The notes below the pieces were generated by a model. That model worked only from the letters and a program-made list of their open reading frames with translations, did no database searches and was not told the DNA's origin. 6,416 nt of DNA from an uncultured Clostridia bacterium (lineage in GTDB: Bacteria > Bacillota > Clostridia > RGIG6154): NCBI GenBank assembly GCA_934457515.1, contig CAKSHV010000092.1, positions 1 to 6,416 of the forward strand. The letters are read 5' to 3'. A program made the position numbers and the translations under genes. Of the stretch, positions 1 through 5,740 are shown one piece after another (position 1 is the first letter of the stretch; every line of letters starts with the position of its first letter).

Positions 1-2
1 AG

Positions 3-1154
3 CTGACCGTGTGCATTAACAATTATGTGGACAGTGCGGCAGAGGAATCCATGCGGCAGTATTACACGATTATTGATAATAAACTGCGCGAAAAAGAAAT
101 TGAAAAAGCGGAAAAGTATAATGTGAACTGCACAGCGCTGCGCGAGGCACTGAAACTGTCAGACGAGCTGGCAGAGCGGGAAACGCACGCCTTTAAGCTG
201 GTTTCCATGGCAAACGAAACGCTGGAGACCGCACCGATTCAGGTTAAAAATTATGTTCTTCCGCAGGACGAAGAGGTGCTTTCCGCAAAGGAAAAGGAAA
301 CGCTTGCCAAAAGGCTGATTCACGGCAGTGCGTATAACATTTACAAGCGGGCAATTTATCAGAAAATCGACGTTTTCCAAAAGGAAATTTTGGCGCAAAC
401 CGAGGAAGATTTGATGAACGAAACCGAATCGGTTACCCGCTATTTGCACTATCTGCGTTTAATCGCACTTTTCGGCGTGTTTATGGTCATTTACATGTCG
501 GTTGTGCTGTATAAAAAAGTGACAGTCGTTTTAAGCAAGTACATAAAATCCATGTCCGAAAACCGATATGTGGAGGAGAGCGGAACGGAAGAATTAAAAT
601 ACTTGGGCAGAGTGTTTAATTCGGGGCTCGCTTTGCAAAACGAAAGGCAGGAGGAGCTGCGCTTAGAGGCAGAGGTCGACGCTTTGACCCGTGCGGCAAG
701 CCGCCGCGCCACCGAAAGTTTTATGCAGAAAAAACTGCAGCAAAAGGAGGTAAGCGGCGCGTTTGTTTTTGTGGACGCCGATAATTTTAAGGCGGTAAAC
801 GATACGTACGGGCACAATATCGGCGACGAGCTTTTAAAACAGCTTGTGCAGGAAATGACGAAAACTTTCGGCGTGAAAGATTTTATAGGCAGAATCGGCG
901 GCGATGAGTTTGCGGTTTGGTTAGAGGGCATAACGCCCGAAAATGTTAAGGCGGTATGCAGCAAAATTGACGGGATAAAAGCGAAATGCCTGCTGCCGAA
1001 CGGTGAAGAAATTACAGTCGGCGTCAGCGCGGGACTTACGTTCTGCAATGCGGGCGACAGTTATGACGCGGTTCTGAAGCGTGCCGACGCGGCACTATAT
1101 CATAAGAAACGAAGCGGCAAGCAGGGCTGTGCCGTTTATGAGGAATTGCTGTAA
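3..1154 (+). CDS. Membrane-bound diguanylate cyclase (GGDEF domain), 5' end outside window
   Basis: This enzyme would make cyclic di-GMP from two GTP at the inner face of the membrane. Residues are counted from the GTG at base 9, but the frame stays open to the left edge, so the true start and probably a first membrane helix are missing. Residues 1-148 are a mostly helical, charged region that should be the extracytoplasmic sensor. About 149-168 is a hydrophobic membrane helix. About 170-220 is a linker, and about 222-381 is the GGDEF domain. The domain has DALTxxxSRR at 224-233 (R in place of the usual G after LT), D256, N264 and D273 in the metal/guanine-binding block, RIGGDEF with GGDEF at 297-301, and the C-terminal ADAALYxxKxxG block at 359-370. 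All catalytic positions are present, so it should be active. The RxxD inhibitory site is absent (GVKD at 288-291). The ligand is unknown. The stop codon overlaps a terminator hairpin. Confidence 0.95.
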   Translation: MTVCINNYVDSAAEESMRQYYTIIDNKLREKEIEKAEKYNVNCTALREALKLSDELAERETHAFKLVSMANETLETAPIQVKNYVLPQDEEVLSAKEKETLAKRLIHGSAYNIYKRAIYQKIDVFQKEILAQTEEDLMNETESVTRYLHYLRLIALFGVFMVIYMSVVLYKKVTVVLSKYIKSMSENRYVEESGTEELKYLGRVFNSGLALQNERQEELRLEAEVDALTRAASRRATESFMQKKLQQKEVSGAFVFVDADNFKAVNDTYGHNIGDELLKQLVQEMTKTFGVKDFIGRIGGDEFAVWLEGITPENVKAVCSKIDGIKAKCLLPNGEEITVGVSAGLTFCNAGDSYDAVLKRADAALYHKKRSGKQGCAVYEELL

Positions 1155-1193
1155 AATAAAAATCGGTCAGATTTTCTGACCGATTTTTATTTT
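1153..1193. terminator. Bidirectional intrinsic terminator between convergent genes
   Basis: A perfect 18-bp inverted repeat (1153-1170 and 1176-1193), extendable by one pair to leave a TTT loop. Its outer part is A-rich on the left and T-rich on the right, so both strands give a hairpin running into a U tract. It overlaps the stop codon of the cyclase gene and faces the convergent CAP-domain gene. Confidence 0.88.
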
Positions 1194-1236
1194 CTAAACC
1201 GAGGGGCAGCGCTTGCATCGCCCCGAACAAATATGT

Positions 1237-1260
1237 AAAAGGGGGCTGCGCCCCCTTTTT
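1237..1260. terminator. GC-rich hairpin flanked by A and T runs, probable terminator for the leftward gene
   Basis: The stem is AAAAGGGGGC (1237-1246) against GCCCCCTTTT (1250-1259) with a TGC loop. It works in both directions, but as the nearest strong hairpin downstream of the leftward CAP gene it most likely ends that transcript. It lies about 110 bases past that stop codon. A weaker hairpin (GCCGCA 1281-1286 with TGCGGC 1292-1297) lies between. Confidence 0.65.
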
Positions 1261-1373
1261 AATCAGGATTATGAAGTCCCGCCGCATACCTTGCGGCAAA
1301 AACAAAGGCGCAAAACTTTAATTCCATTTAAACCGGACTCAATAATCCGACGGTTTCCGTAGTTTTCGGACGG

Positions 1374-2129
1374 TTAATCTGTGAAGCACTGCGTCCAATA
1401 GTAGCGGTAGCCGCTTTGGGTCTCGTAAAGACCGATGCCCATTTTATTAAAATTGCCGTTTAAAATATTCTTTCTGTGTCCCTCCGAGTTCATCCAGGAG
1501 GAAACCACCTGCTCGGGCGATGACTGTCCCACAGCAATGTTTTCCGCTGCGGTTTTATAAGAAATGCCGTTTGCTTTCATTCTGTCAAAAGGCGACTGCC
1601 CGTCCGGATTGGTGTGCGAGAAGAAGTTTCTCTGTGCCATGTCCTTGCTGTGCGCGTAGGCAACTGCGCTTAAGTTTTGGTCTAAAGTCAGTGCGGAAAG
1701 GCCCTGCTTTGCACGCTCTGCGTTCACAAGGCTTAAAACCTTTGCCGCATAGCTGCCCTGTTCGGCGGTCTGTCCGCCGTTTTCGGTGCTGTCCGTCCGG
1801 TCATTGCCGCCCGGGGTTACAGGCGTTTCGCCCGGCGTGTTCGGCGTTTCGCTGTCCGAAGAATCGCCCGCGTTGTCTTTGTCTCCCGAACTGCCGCCCG
1901 GAAGAATAACCTCCGGCTTTTGCGTGTTTCCGCTGCCTGCACACCATTTTACATTGAGTTTGCACGGCAAATTTTTAAGAAGATCGCTGCAGTTTGCTTT
2001 CAAACTGTTCGTTATAACCTGCGATTTTGCAGCGTTTGCCGCACTTTCCATGCTGTTTTCGGCTTTTGCCAAAGCGGCGCCGCTTAAAACCATGCATGCG
2101 GTGAGTGTTCCGACTACTATTTTTTTCAT
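1374..2129 (-). CDS. Secreted CAP/SCP-domain protein (YkwD type)
   Basis: A 251-residue exported protein. Residues 1 to about 22 are a signal peptide (MKK, then a hydrophobic stretch, then ALAKA-type cleavage site). About 23-64 is a small region with three cysteines (47, 56, 63). About 65-125 is a P/T/G/S/D-rich flexible linker. About 126-251 is the CAP domain. The domain shows NAERAKQGL, an AHSKDMAQRNFFSH block with H160 and H172, AENIA with E196, and WMNSEGHRKNIL with H218, which are the residues lining the CAP cavity. Cys248 lies near the C-terminus. Bacterial members are common in Bacillota envelopes, but their biochemical role is mostly unsettled. I chose the ATG at 2129 because it has AAGGA 9 bases upstream and begins the signal peptide. 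A longer frame from 2198 would start inside the promoter. The gene follows spoIID by 78 bases and appears to have its own promoter. Confidence 0.92.
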   Translation of the reverse strand: MKKIVVGTLTACMVLSGAALAKAENSMESAANAAKSQVITNSLKANCSDLLKNLPCKLNVKWCAGSGNTQKPEVILPGGSSGDKDNAGDSSDSETPNTPGETPVTPGGNDRTDSTENGGQTAEQGSYAAKVLSLVNAERAKQGLSALTLDQNLSAVAYAHSKDMAQRNFFSHTNPDGQSPFDRMKANGISYKTAAENIAVGQSSPEQVVSSWMNSEGHRKNILNGNFNKMGIGLYETQSGYRYYWTQCFTD

Positions 2130-2169
2130 GCTTATCATTCCTTTCCCTCTTCCTTGCGCCCTCCGTGTC

Positions 2170-2198
2170 ATTATACTAAACGGCGCGGCAAAAAGCAA
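2170..2198 (-). promoter_or_regulatory. Sigma-A-type promoter of the CAP-domain gene
   Basis: On the minus strand TTGCTT (2193-2198) is followed after exactly 17 bases by a perfect TATAAT (2170-2175), about 40 bases before the CAP start codon. It lies just after the spoIID stop, so the CAP gene can be expressed separately. Confidence 0.7.
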
Positions 2199-2207
2199 TG
2201 TTAAGTG

Positions 2208-3110
2208 TTAGAAGATGTGGGATATACTGGTTTTCGGATAGTATTTTGCAAGAATTTCGCGGTAAGAAAGCCCTTGCTTTGCATAGGCGTTTGCGCCCTG
2301 CTGGCTCATGCCCACGCCGTGCCCGTATCCGTGTACTGTAAAGGAAAGCCCGCTTTCCGTTTCTTCAATTTCAAAAGCCGCCGACCGCAATTTCAGCCGT
2401 TTTCGAATTTCCGTTCCCTTAAAAATTTTTCCGCCGATAGTAATTTCTGCAACGCTGCCGCCCTCGGTCATTTTGGGCTGTCCGACGCTTTTTTCGGAAA
2501 TTTCAAGCAAGGAAAAAAGTTCCTCCCAGGTAAACTCCGCCTTGGTTTCAAATCCCGAAACCTTTGTGTCTTCAAAACTGTCTACCGAAATAAGATAGGG
2601 CACCGAGCCGCCCCACACGTCTGCCGCGTTCTCGGTTTTGCCGGACGACATGGCGTGAAACACCGTTGCCGCCGCCTCGCCCTCGTAGGTCAAAATCTCG
2701 CCCGCCGTTTCGTGCGCCGCTTCCTTATATATGTTCTGCGTTTTTTTGTCCATTTCGTTTAAGTTGTTTAAAAATGCGGCACAGTGGGCAAAATCGGTGC
2801 ACACGTCCGCGCCGAAATGCTCTGCTGCTTTTTCGCCCGCCGCTTTTCTCACCGTGTAGCTGCGGACCGCAACCGCCTGCGCTTTCAACGCCTCTTTGCC
2901 AAAGGTTGCAGGCATTTCCCGCGCCATACAGCGCCAAACATATTCCTCTAAATCCATTTTTGTCACCGTTTTGGTGTTTGTGTCGTAAACCGAAATTTCT
3001 CTTTTGTACTTTGGCGTTTCTTCCTCTTTTGTGGGCTCGCCCTTTTGAATCGCCAGCAAAAGCAGCAGCAATAAAATGCAGAATAAAATACTAAGACTTG
3101 CATTTTTCAT
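2208..3110 (-). CDS. spoIID: SpoIID-family peptidoglycan lytic transglycosylase
   Basis: SpoIID cleaves the glycan strands of peptidoglycan, in spore formers together with SpoIIP to let the mother-cell membrane engulf the forespore. This 300-residue protein has the family layout: a short N-terminus, one membrane anchor at about 6-21, then the SpoIID domain. Visible marks are REMPATF with the catalytic glutamate E65, followed by the EALKAQAVAVRSY helix. C104 and H109 are in the C-x4-H spacing that binds zinc in the C. difficile protein. FHAMSSGKTE lies at 151-160, and HGYGHGVGMSQQGA at 260-273. The start at 3110 has an AAGGA about 9 bases upstream. It is divergent from citrate synthase and upstream of the CAP gene. 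No spoIIP, spoIIM or other engulfment gene is in view, so it could be a SpoIID/LytB paralogue acting on the vegetative wall. I found no convincing sigma-E promoter. Confidence 0.9.
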   Translation of the reverse strand: MKNASLSILFCILLLLLLLAIQKGEPTKEEETPKYKREISVYDTNTKTVTKMDLEEYVWRCMAREMPATFGKEALKAQAVAVRSYTVRKAAGEKAAEHFGADVCTDFAHCAAFLNNLNEMDKKTQNIYKEAAHETAGEILTYEGEAAATVFHAMSSGKTENAADVWGGSVPYLISVDSFEDTKVSGFETKAEFTWEELFSLLEISEKSVGQPKMTEGGSVAEITIGGKIFKGTEIRKRLKLRSAAFEIEETESGLSFTVHGYGHGVGMSQQGANAYAKQGLSYREILAKYYPKTSISHIF

Positions 3111-3152
3111 CTGAAATCTTCCTTTCTTTATCTGTAAAAATTCCGAAAACTA

Positions 3153-3181
3153 TTGACAAAACGAAAAAAGCGGTATATACT
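3153..3181 (+). promoter_or_regulatory. Sigma-A promoter of citrate synthase
   Basis: Perfect TTGACA at 3153-3158, a 17-base spacer, then TATACT at 3176-3181. Transcription would begin near 3188, giving a leader of about 50 bases. The strength suggests well-expressed housekeeping use. Confidence 0.82.
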
Positions 3182-3193
3182 AATAGAACCGAT

Positions 3194-3219
3194 ATTGAAT
3201 AATTCAATTTTAAAAATTG
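3194..3219. repeat. Two overlapping inverted repeats in the citrate synthase leader
   Basis: ATTGAA (3194-3199) pairs with TTCAAT (3203-3208), and CAATTTT (3205-3211) pairs with AAAATTG (3213-3219). The two share the middle arm, so only one can form at a time. As DNA this could be an operator just downstream of the transcription start. As RNA it would be weak because it is almost all A/T. Confidence 0.4.
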
Positions 3220-3237
3220 CGTAAAGGGGCGGCGAAA

Positions 3238-4626
3238 ATGCGAACAAATATGCAGGAATACACAGCGGAGGATAAGCAGTTTATCAGCCAGCTGATTCAG
3301 ATAACCGAAAAAACAAACCACATCCCCCCCGAGCTTTACAGCAACTATAACGTAAAGCGCGGTTTGCGTAATGCAGACGGAACGGGCGTTTTGGTTGGCC
3401 TTACGGTCATCGGCGAGGTGCACGGCTATATTATCGAAGAGTCCGACCGTTTGCCGTCTAAAGGACGCCTGCTTTACCGCGGCATTGATATGGAAGATCT
3501 CGTGCGCGGCTGCCGTGAGGACGGCAGATTCGGCTTTGAAGAAACCTGCTATTTAATTCTGTTCGGCATTTTGCCCACAAAAACGCAGCTCGAAGAGTTT
3601 AAAAACTTATTAAACCGTCTGCGTAACCTGCCCGACGGGTTCGTGGAGGACATGATTATCAAAGCGCCGTCCAAAAATATTATGAATAAGCTGGCGCGCT
3701 GCGTCCTTGCCTTATATTCATATGATAAAAATCCCGATGACTTGTCAATTGAAAACGTTTTGCTGCAATCTTTAAACTTAATTGCAAAATTTCCCGCATT
3801 GATTGCCAATGCGTATTCGGTAAAACGCCGTTTTTACGATAACGACAGTTTGGTACTGCATGCCCCGCACCCAACCCTTTCCGCGGCGGAAAATTTCCTG
3901 TACATGCTGCGCCCCGACCATAAATACACAAAACTCGAGGCGGAGGTTTTGGATTTGTGCATGATTGTGCACGCCGAGCACGGCGGAGGAAACAACTCTG
4001 CATTTACAACCCACGTGGTGTCCTCGTCCGGAACAGATACCTATTCTGCAATCGGCGCGGCGATTTGTTCGCTGAAAGGACCCAAGCACGGCGGTGCGGC
4101 AACGACCGTTGCAGCCATGTTTAAGGAAATTAAGGATAGCGTGAAAGACTGGGAAAGCGATGATGAGGTTGACGCATACATAACCAAAATCATTCACAAA
4201 GAGGCGTTTGACCGTTCGGGACTGGTGTATGGCATGGGTCACGCGGTTTACACGCTGTCCGACCCGAGAGCAGTGCTTTTAAAAGAAAAAGCGCGCGAGC
4301 TTGCCGAATCGAAAGGCAGAGAAAAGGAATTTGCGCTTTATGATAAAGTCGAGCACATCACACCCCAGGTGTTTAACCGTGAGCGCGGCACCGACAAGGT
4401 GATGACCGCAAATGTGGACTTTTATTCGGGATTTGTGTATGACATGCTGGGTCTGCCCGAAGACTTGTTCACACCGCTTTTCGCCATGTCGCGAATTGTC
4501 GGCTGGTGCGCACACCGCATGGAAGAGCTGGTTTCGGGCGGCAAGATTATCCGTCCGGCGTATAAGAGCATTGCGCATAAAAGGAAGTATGTTCCGCTTG
4601 AAGAGCGTGAAAATGCTGCAAAATAA
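3238..4626 (+). CDS. gltA: Citrate synthase (si type)
   Basis: It condenses acetyl-CoA and oxaloacetate to citrate in the cytoplasm, the entry step to citrate, 2-oxoglutarate and glutamate. The protein has 462 residues, with an extended N-terminus before the core. Catalytic residues are visible: H284 in GPKHGG (pig H274), H335 in GMGHAV followed by DPRA (pig H320), and D394 in NVDFYSG (pig D375). The oxaloacetate-binding block HAEHGGGN lies at 245-252. I chose the ATG at 3238 because AAAGGGG lies 8 bases upstream. The TTG at 3217 has no such site, and the next ATG (3250) lacks one too. It has its own promoter and terminator hairpins and no other TCA gene beside it, so it is probably transcribed alone. 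A 2-methylcitrate synthase activity cannot be excluded from sequence, but no prp genes are nearby. Confidence 0.96.
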   Translation: MRTNMQEYTAEDKQFISQLIQITEKTNHIPPELYSNYNVKRGLRNADGTGVLVGLTVIGEVHGYIIEESDRLPSKGRLLYRGIDMEDLVRGCREDGRFGFEETCYLILFGILPTKTQLEEFKNLLNRLRNLPDGFVEDMIIKAPSKNIMNKLARCVLALYSYDKNPDDLSIENVLLQSLNLIAKFPALIANAYSVKRRFYDNDSLVLHAPHPTLSAAENFLYMLRPDHKYTKLEAEVLDLCMIVHAEHGGGNNSAFTTHVVSSSGTDTYSAIGAAICSLKGPKHGGAATTVAAMFKEIKDSVKDWESDDEVDAYITKIIHKEAFDRSGLVYGMGHAVYTLSDPRAVLLKEKARELAESKGREKEFALYDKVEHITPQVFNRERGTDKVMTANVDFYSGFVYDMLGLPEDLFTPLFAMSRIVGWCAHRMEELVSGGKIIRPAYKSIAHKRKYVPLEERENAAK

Positions 4627-4650
4627 CACTTCACACCATAGAAAAGGGAG

Positions 4651-4671
4651 TTTGAGGGAAATTCCCTCAAA
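4651..4671 (+). terminator. First hairpin after citrate synthase
   Basis: TTTGAGGGA (4651-4659) and TCCCTCAAA (4663-4671) form a 9-bp stem 24 bases after the stop codon. It is not followed by a good T run, so alone it would be a weak terminator or a 3'-end stabiliser. Confidence 0.45.
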
Positions 4672-4682
4672 ACTTTAAATTC

Positions 4683-4715
4683 GTAAAATCGCAGGACATG
4701 TGCCTGCGATTTTAC
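4683..4715 (+). terminator. Main terminator hairpin of citrate synthase
   Basis: A perfect 13-bp stem (GTAAAATCGCAGG at 4683-4695 with its complement at 4703-4715) and a 7-base loop. The T-rich right arm continues as ACTCTTT. The stem is symmetric enough to work on both strands. Confidence 0.72.
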
Positions 4716-4720
4716 TCTTT

Positions 4721-4856
4721 ACAAGGGCCTATCTTGCCTGACCTTTGGTACCGGCAAGCCGTGCGAACGTAAGCCCTTGAATCAAAGAGAATGCGAATGA
4801 AATGAGTTTTCTCTTTGAAAGTGTCGGTTTTGCCGACACGTGCAGCGGCGCTTTTT
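4721..4856. other. Gene-free segment with dense helices, possible structured RNA
   Basis: No convincing gene lies between citrate synthase and tmRNA, but the segment folds compactly. CAAGGGC (4722-4728) with GCCCTTG (4773-4779) closes two hairpins: CTTGCC/GGCAAG (4733-4738, 4753-4758) and CGT-GCGA-ACG (4760-4769, a GNRA loop). A 10-bp stem (4782-4791 with 4809-4818), a 7-bp stem (GTGTCGG/CCGACAC, 4821-4839) and T5 at 4852-4856 follow. I do not recognise a known class. The T run is not directly after a stem, and no good upstream promoter is seen. Strand is undecided. Confidence 0.35.
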
Positions 4857-4899
4857 AATATTGAAATATAATTGTAATCAAAATGTCGGTATAATTTAG

Positions 4900-4928
4900 T
4901 TGACAAACGGGATAAATTATATTAAACT
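4900..4928 (+). promoter_or_regulatory. tmRNA promoter
   Basis: TTGACA (4900-4905), 17 bases, then TAAACT (4923-4928). Transcription would begin a few bases before the mature tmRNA 5' end, which fits 5' trimming by RNase P. Perfect TATAAT words also occur at 4867-4872 and 4890-4895, but neither has a good -35 at proper spacing. Confidence 0.65.
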
Positions 4929-4942
4929 ATTATTTAAGCCAT

Positions 4943-5291
4943 GGGGGCGTAAAGGTTTCGACGGGGACGAAGAAGCCGCTGAAGCAAGTAGCTGTGCGGA
5001 GCAGCTTTAAAATCCGCAATTTTAAAATTAAACGCTAACGATAATTTAGCTTACGCTGCCTAATTAAGGCGGCCGTCCTCCTTCCGTTACCGCGGCGGGA
5101 GATGAGGGCGCCAGATGCGCGGTGAACATGAGCATGCAAAGCTTTGCGCATGCCACGACCAATGAAGCTACCGAAGGAAGAGCTTTGTTTGCGGCGCTTT
5201 TCCGAAGGGAATTTTAATCCACAAACTAAACTTGTAGAAACAGCGGGGGATACGTTTTCGGACGGGAGTTCGACTCTCCCCGCCTCCACCA
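4943..5291 (+). ncRNA. ssrA: Transfer-messenger RNA (tmRNA, ssrA)
   Basis: tmRNA frees stalled ribosomes with SmpB and adds a degradation tag to the unfinished protein. The 349-nt one-piece gene starts GGGGGCG, which pairs with CGCCTCC before the encoded CCA at the 3' end (seven pairs including one G-U, plus discriminator A). TTTCGACGGGG, conserved near tmRNA 5' ends, follows the 5' acceptor strand. The T-arm GGGAG-TTCGACT-CTCCC occupies about 5264-5280. The tag frame starts at the GCT resume codon 5034-5036 and reads ANDNLAYAA before TAA at 5061-5063. The rest is expected to hold the pseudoknots, and GCATGCAAAG...CTTTGCGCATGC near 5132-5153 is one visible helix. No smpB is in the window. The 3' end is partly duplicated downstream, and mobile elements often integrate at this position. 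Confidence 0.97.
5274..5291 (+). repeat. Direct repeat copy 1: tmRNA 3' end (att-like)
   Basis: The 18-nt CTCTCCCCGCCTCCACCA here covers the end of the T stem, the acceptor strand and CCA. An identical copy lies 211 bases downstream. Confidence 0.8.
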
Positions 5292-5334
5292 TAAATCAAA
5301 AGGATAGCCTTGCAAGGCTATCCTTTTGATTTAT
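5291..5334 (+). terminator. Perfect 44-bp palindrome, probable tmRNA terminator
   Basis: Bases 5291-5312 are the exact reverse complement of 5313-5334, giving a stem of about 20 bp with a TGCA loop. It begins on the last base of the tmRNA. The right arm contains CCTTTTGATTT, so it should stop transcription, although no pure T run follows. Perfection over 44 bp is unusual. Confidence 0.75.
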
Positions 5335-5342
5335 AAATGGAA

Positions 5343-5355
5343 GAGAGTCGAACTC
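5343..5355 (-). repeat. Inverted copy of the tmRNA T-arm
   Basis: The reverse complement of these 13 bases equals tmRNA bases 5266-5278 exactly (GAGTTCGACTCTC). Read on the minus strand, AAGAG-TTCGACT-CTCTT forms a normal five-pair T-arm with a seven-base loop. It sits on the far side of the 44-bp palindrome at almost the mirror distance. No full tRNA surrounds it. Confidence 0.6.
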
Positions 5356-5364
5356 TTAGAGAGC

Positions 5365-5411
5365 AAAAAGCGGAAAGAAAAATATGCCGGTGGCATATTT
5401 TTCAGCTTTTT
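5365..5411. terminator. Long hairpin with A- and T-rich flanks
   Basis: GAAAAATATGCC (5377-5388) pairs perfectly with 5392-5403 around a GGT loop. AAAAAGC (5365-5371) pairs with GCTTTTT (5405-5411) outside it. It looks like an intrinsic terminator usable on both strands, with no evident gene attached. Confidence 0.55.
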
Positions 5412-5426
5412 AGTGCGCAGACGGGT

Positions 5427-5480
5427 ACCGCACGCTTTGCGTGCGGTCGTCAAGCAATGCGGATTGCGAAAGCAATACGC
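5427..5480. repeat. Two adjacent GC-rich hairpins, one with a GAAA loop
   Basis: ACCGCACGC (5427-5435) pairs perfectly with GCGTGCGGT (5439-5447) over a TTT loop. GCGGATTGC (5459-5467) pairs with GCAATACGC (5472-5480) with one mismatch over a GAAA tetraloop. They directly precede the second copy of the tmRNA 3' end. Confidence 0.5.
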
Positions 5481-5484
5481 GTCG

Positions 5485-5502
5485 CTCTCCCCGCCTCCAC
5501 CA
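5485..5502 (+). repeat. Direct repeat copy 2: displaced tmRNA 3' end (att-like)
   Basis: Identical over 18 nt to the tmRNA end at 5274-5291. Similarity continues three bases upstream (TCG) if one A is skipped. Further upstream there is no T-arm, so this is not a second tmRNA or a tRNA. It ends in CCA and runs almost directly into a terminator. Confidence 0.75.
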
Positions 5503-5504
5503 CG

Positions 5505-5535
5505 TCGGAACGGACTATGCTCCGTTCCGATTTTT
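5505..5535 (+). terminator. Intrinsic terminator after the second 3'-end copy
   Basis: A 10-bp perfect stem TCGGAACGGA (5505-5514) and TCCGTTCCGA (5521-5530), loop CTATGC, then T5. A second, mutually exclusive hairpin (GATTTTTCT 5529-5537 with AGAAAAATC 5542-5550) overlaps it. It may be the former tmRNA terminator, now separated from the gene. Confidence 0.75.
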
Positions 5536-5550
5536 CTTTGCAGAAAAATC

Positions 5551-5700
5551 ATCACATGCGCCGTCGTTCCTCCTCTTTCGTCCGACTTACTTCGTAGCGC
5601 CGGACGAGCGCCCTTGCGAGCGCAAAACCACCCTCTTCTTTTTTCGTTTAACTTTCTTTGCAGCACGAAACAAGCGGCTTTGTTAAAGGAAATGTTCTTT
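5551..5700. other. Gene-free stretch before the RNA candidate
   Basis: No reading frame here has a ribosome site or a recognisable product. It holds an inverted repeat (TCGTCCG 5578-5584 with CGGACGA 5601-5607), a tandem CGAGCGC (5605-5611 and 5617-5623), and a second TTTCTTTGCAG (5653-5663, first at 5533-5543). Confidence 0.5.
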
Positions 5701-5705
5701 TTGTA

Positions 5706-5734
5706 TTGACTTTTACGCAAAAGTATATTATAAC
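5706..5734 (+). promoter_or_regulatory. Promoter of the structured RNA candidate
   Basis: TTGACT (5706-5711), 17 bases, then TATAAC (5729-5734), each one base from consensus. The expected start, seven bases on, is 5741, exactly where the large inverted repeat begins. Confidence 0.72.
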
Positions 5735-5740
5735 AAACTT

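Noticed and set aside
1520..2211. Plus-strand frames opposite the CAP gene
   Set aside because: Shadows of the minus-strand coding sequence, rich in C/R/P without any domain.
4712..4906. 64-codon minus-strand frame upstream of tmRNA
   Set aside because: No ribosome site or family likeness, and it is explained by the helices in that segment.
5035..5292. Minus-strand frame beginning MVEAGRVELPSE
   Set aside because: It is the antisense of tmRNA; the start is the reverse complement of the CCA end and T-arm. This is a known kind of false gene call.
5343..5357. Minus-strand tRNA gene suggested by the T-arm
   Set aside because: There is no matching acceptor, anticodon arm or CCA around it, only the T-arm.
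5485..5502. Second tmRNA or tRNA gene ending in CCA
   Set aside because: The T-arm and upstream body are missing, so only the terminal 18 nt are duplicated.
5326..5720. Overlapping frames on both strands downstream of tmRNA
   Set aside because: They run through hairpins and terminators, lack ribosome binding sites, overlap one another and resemble no protein family.
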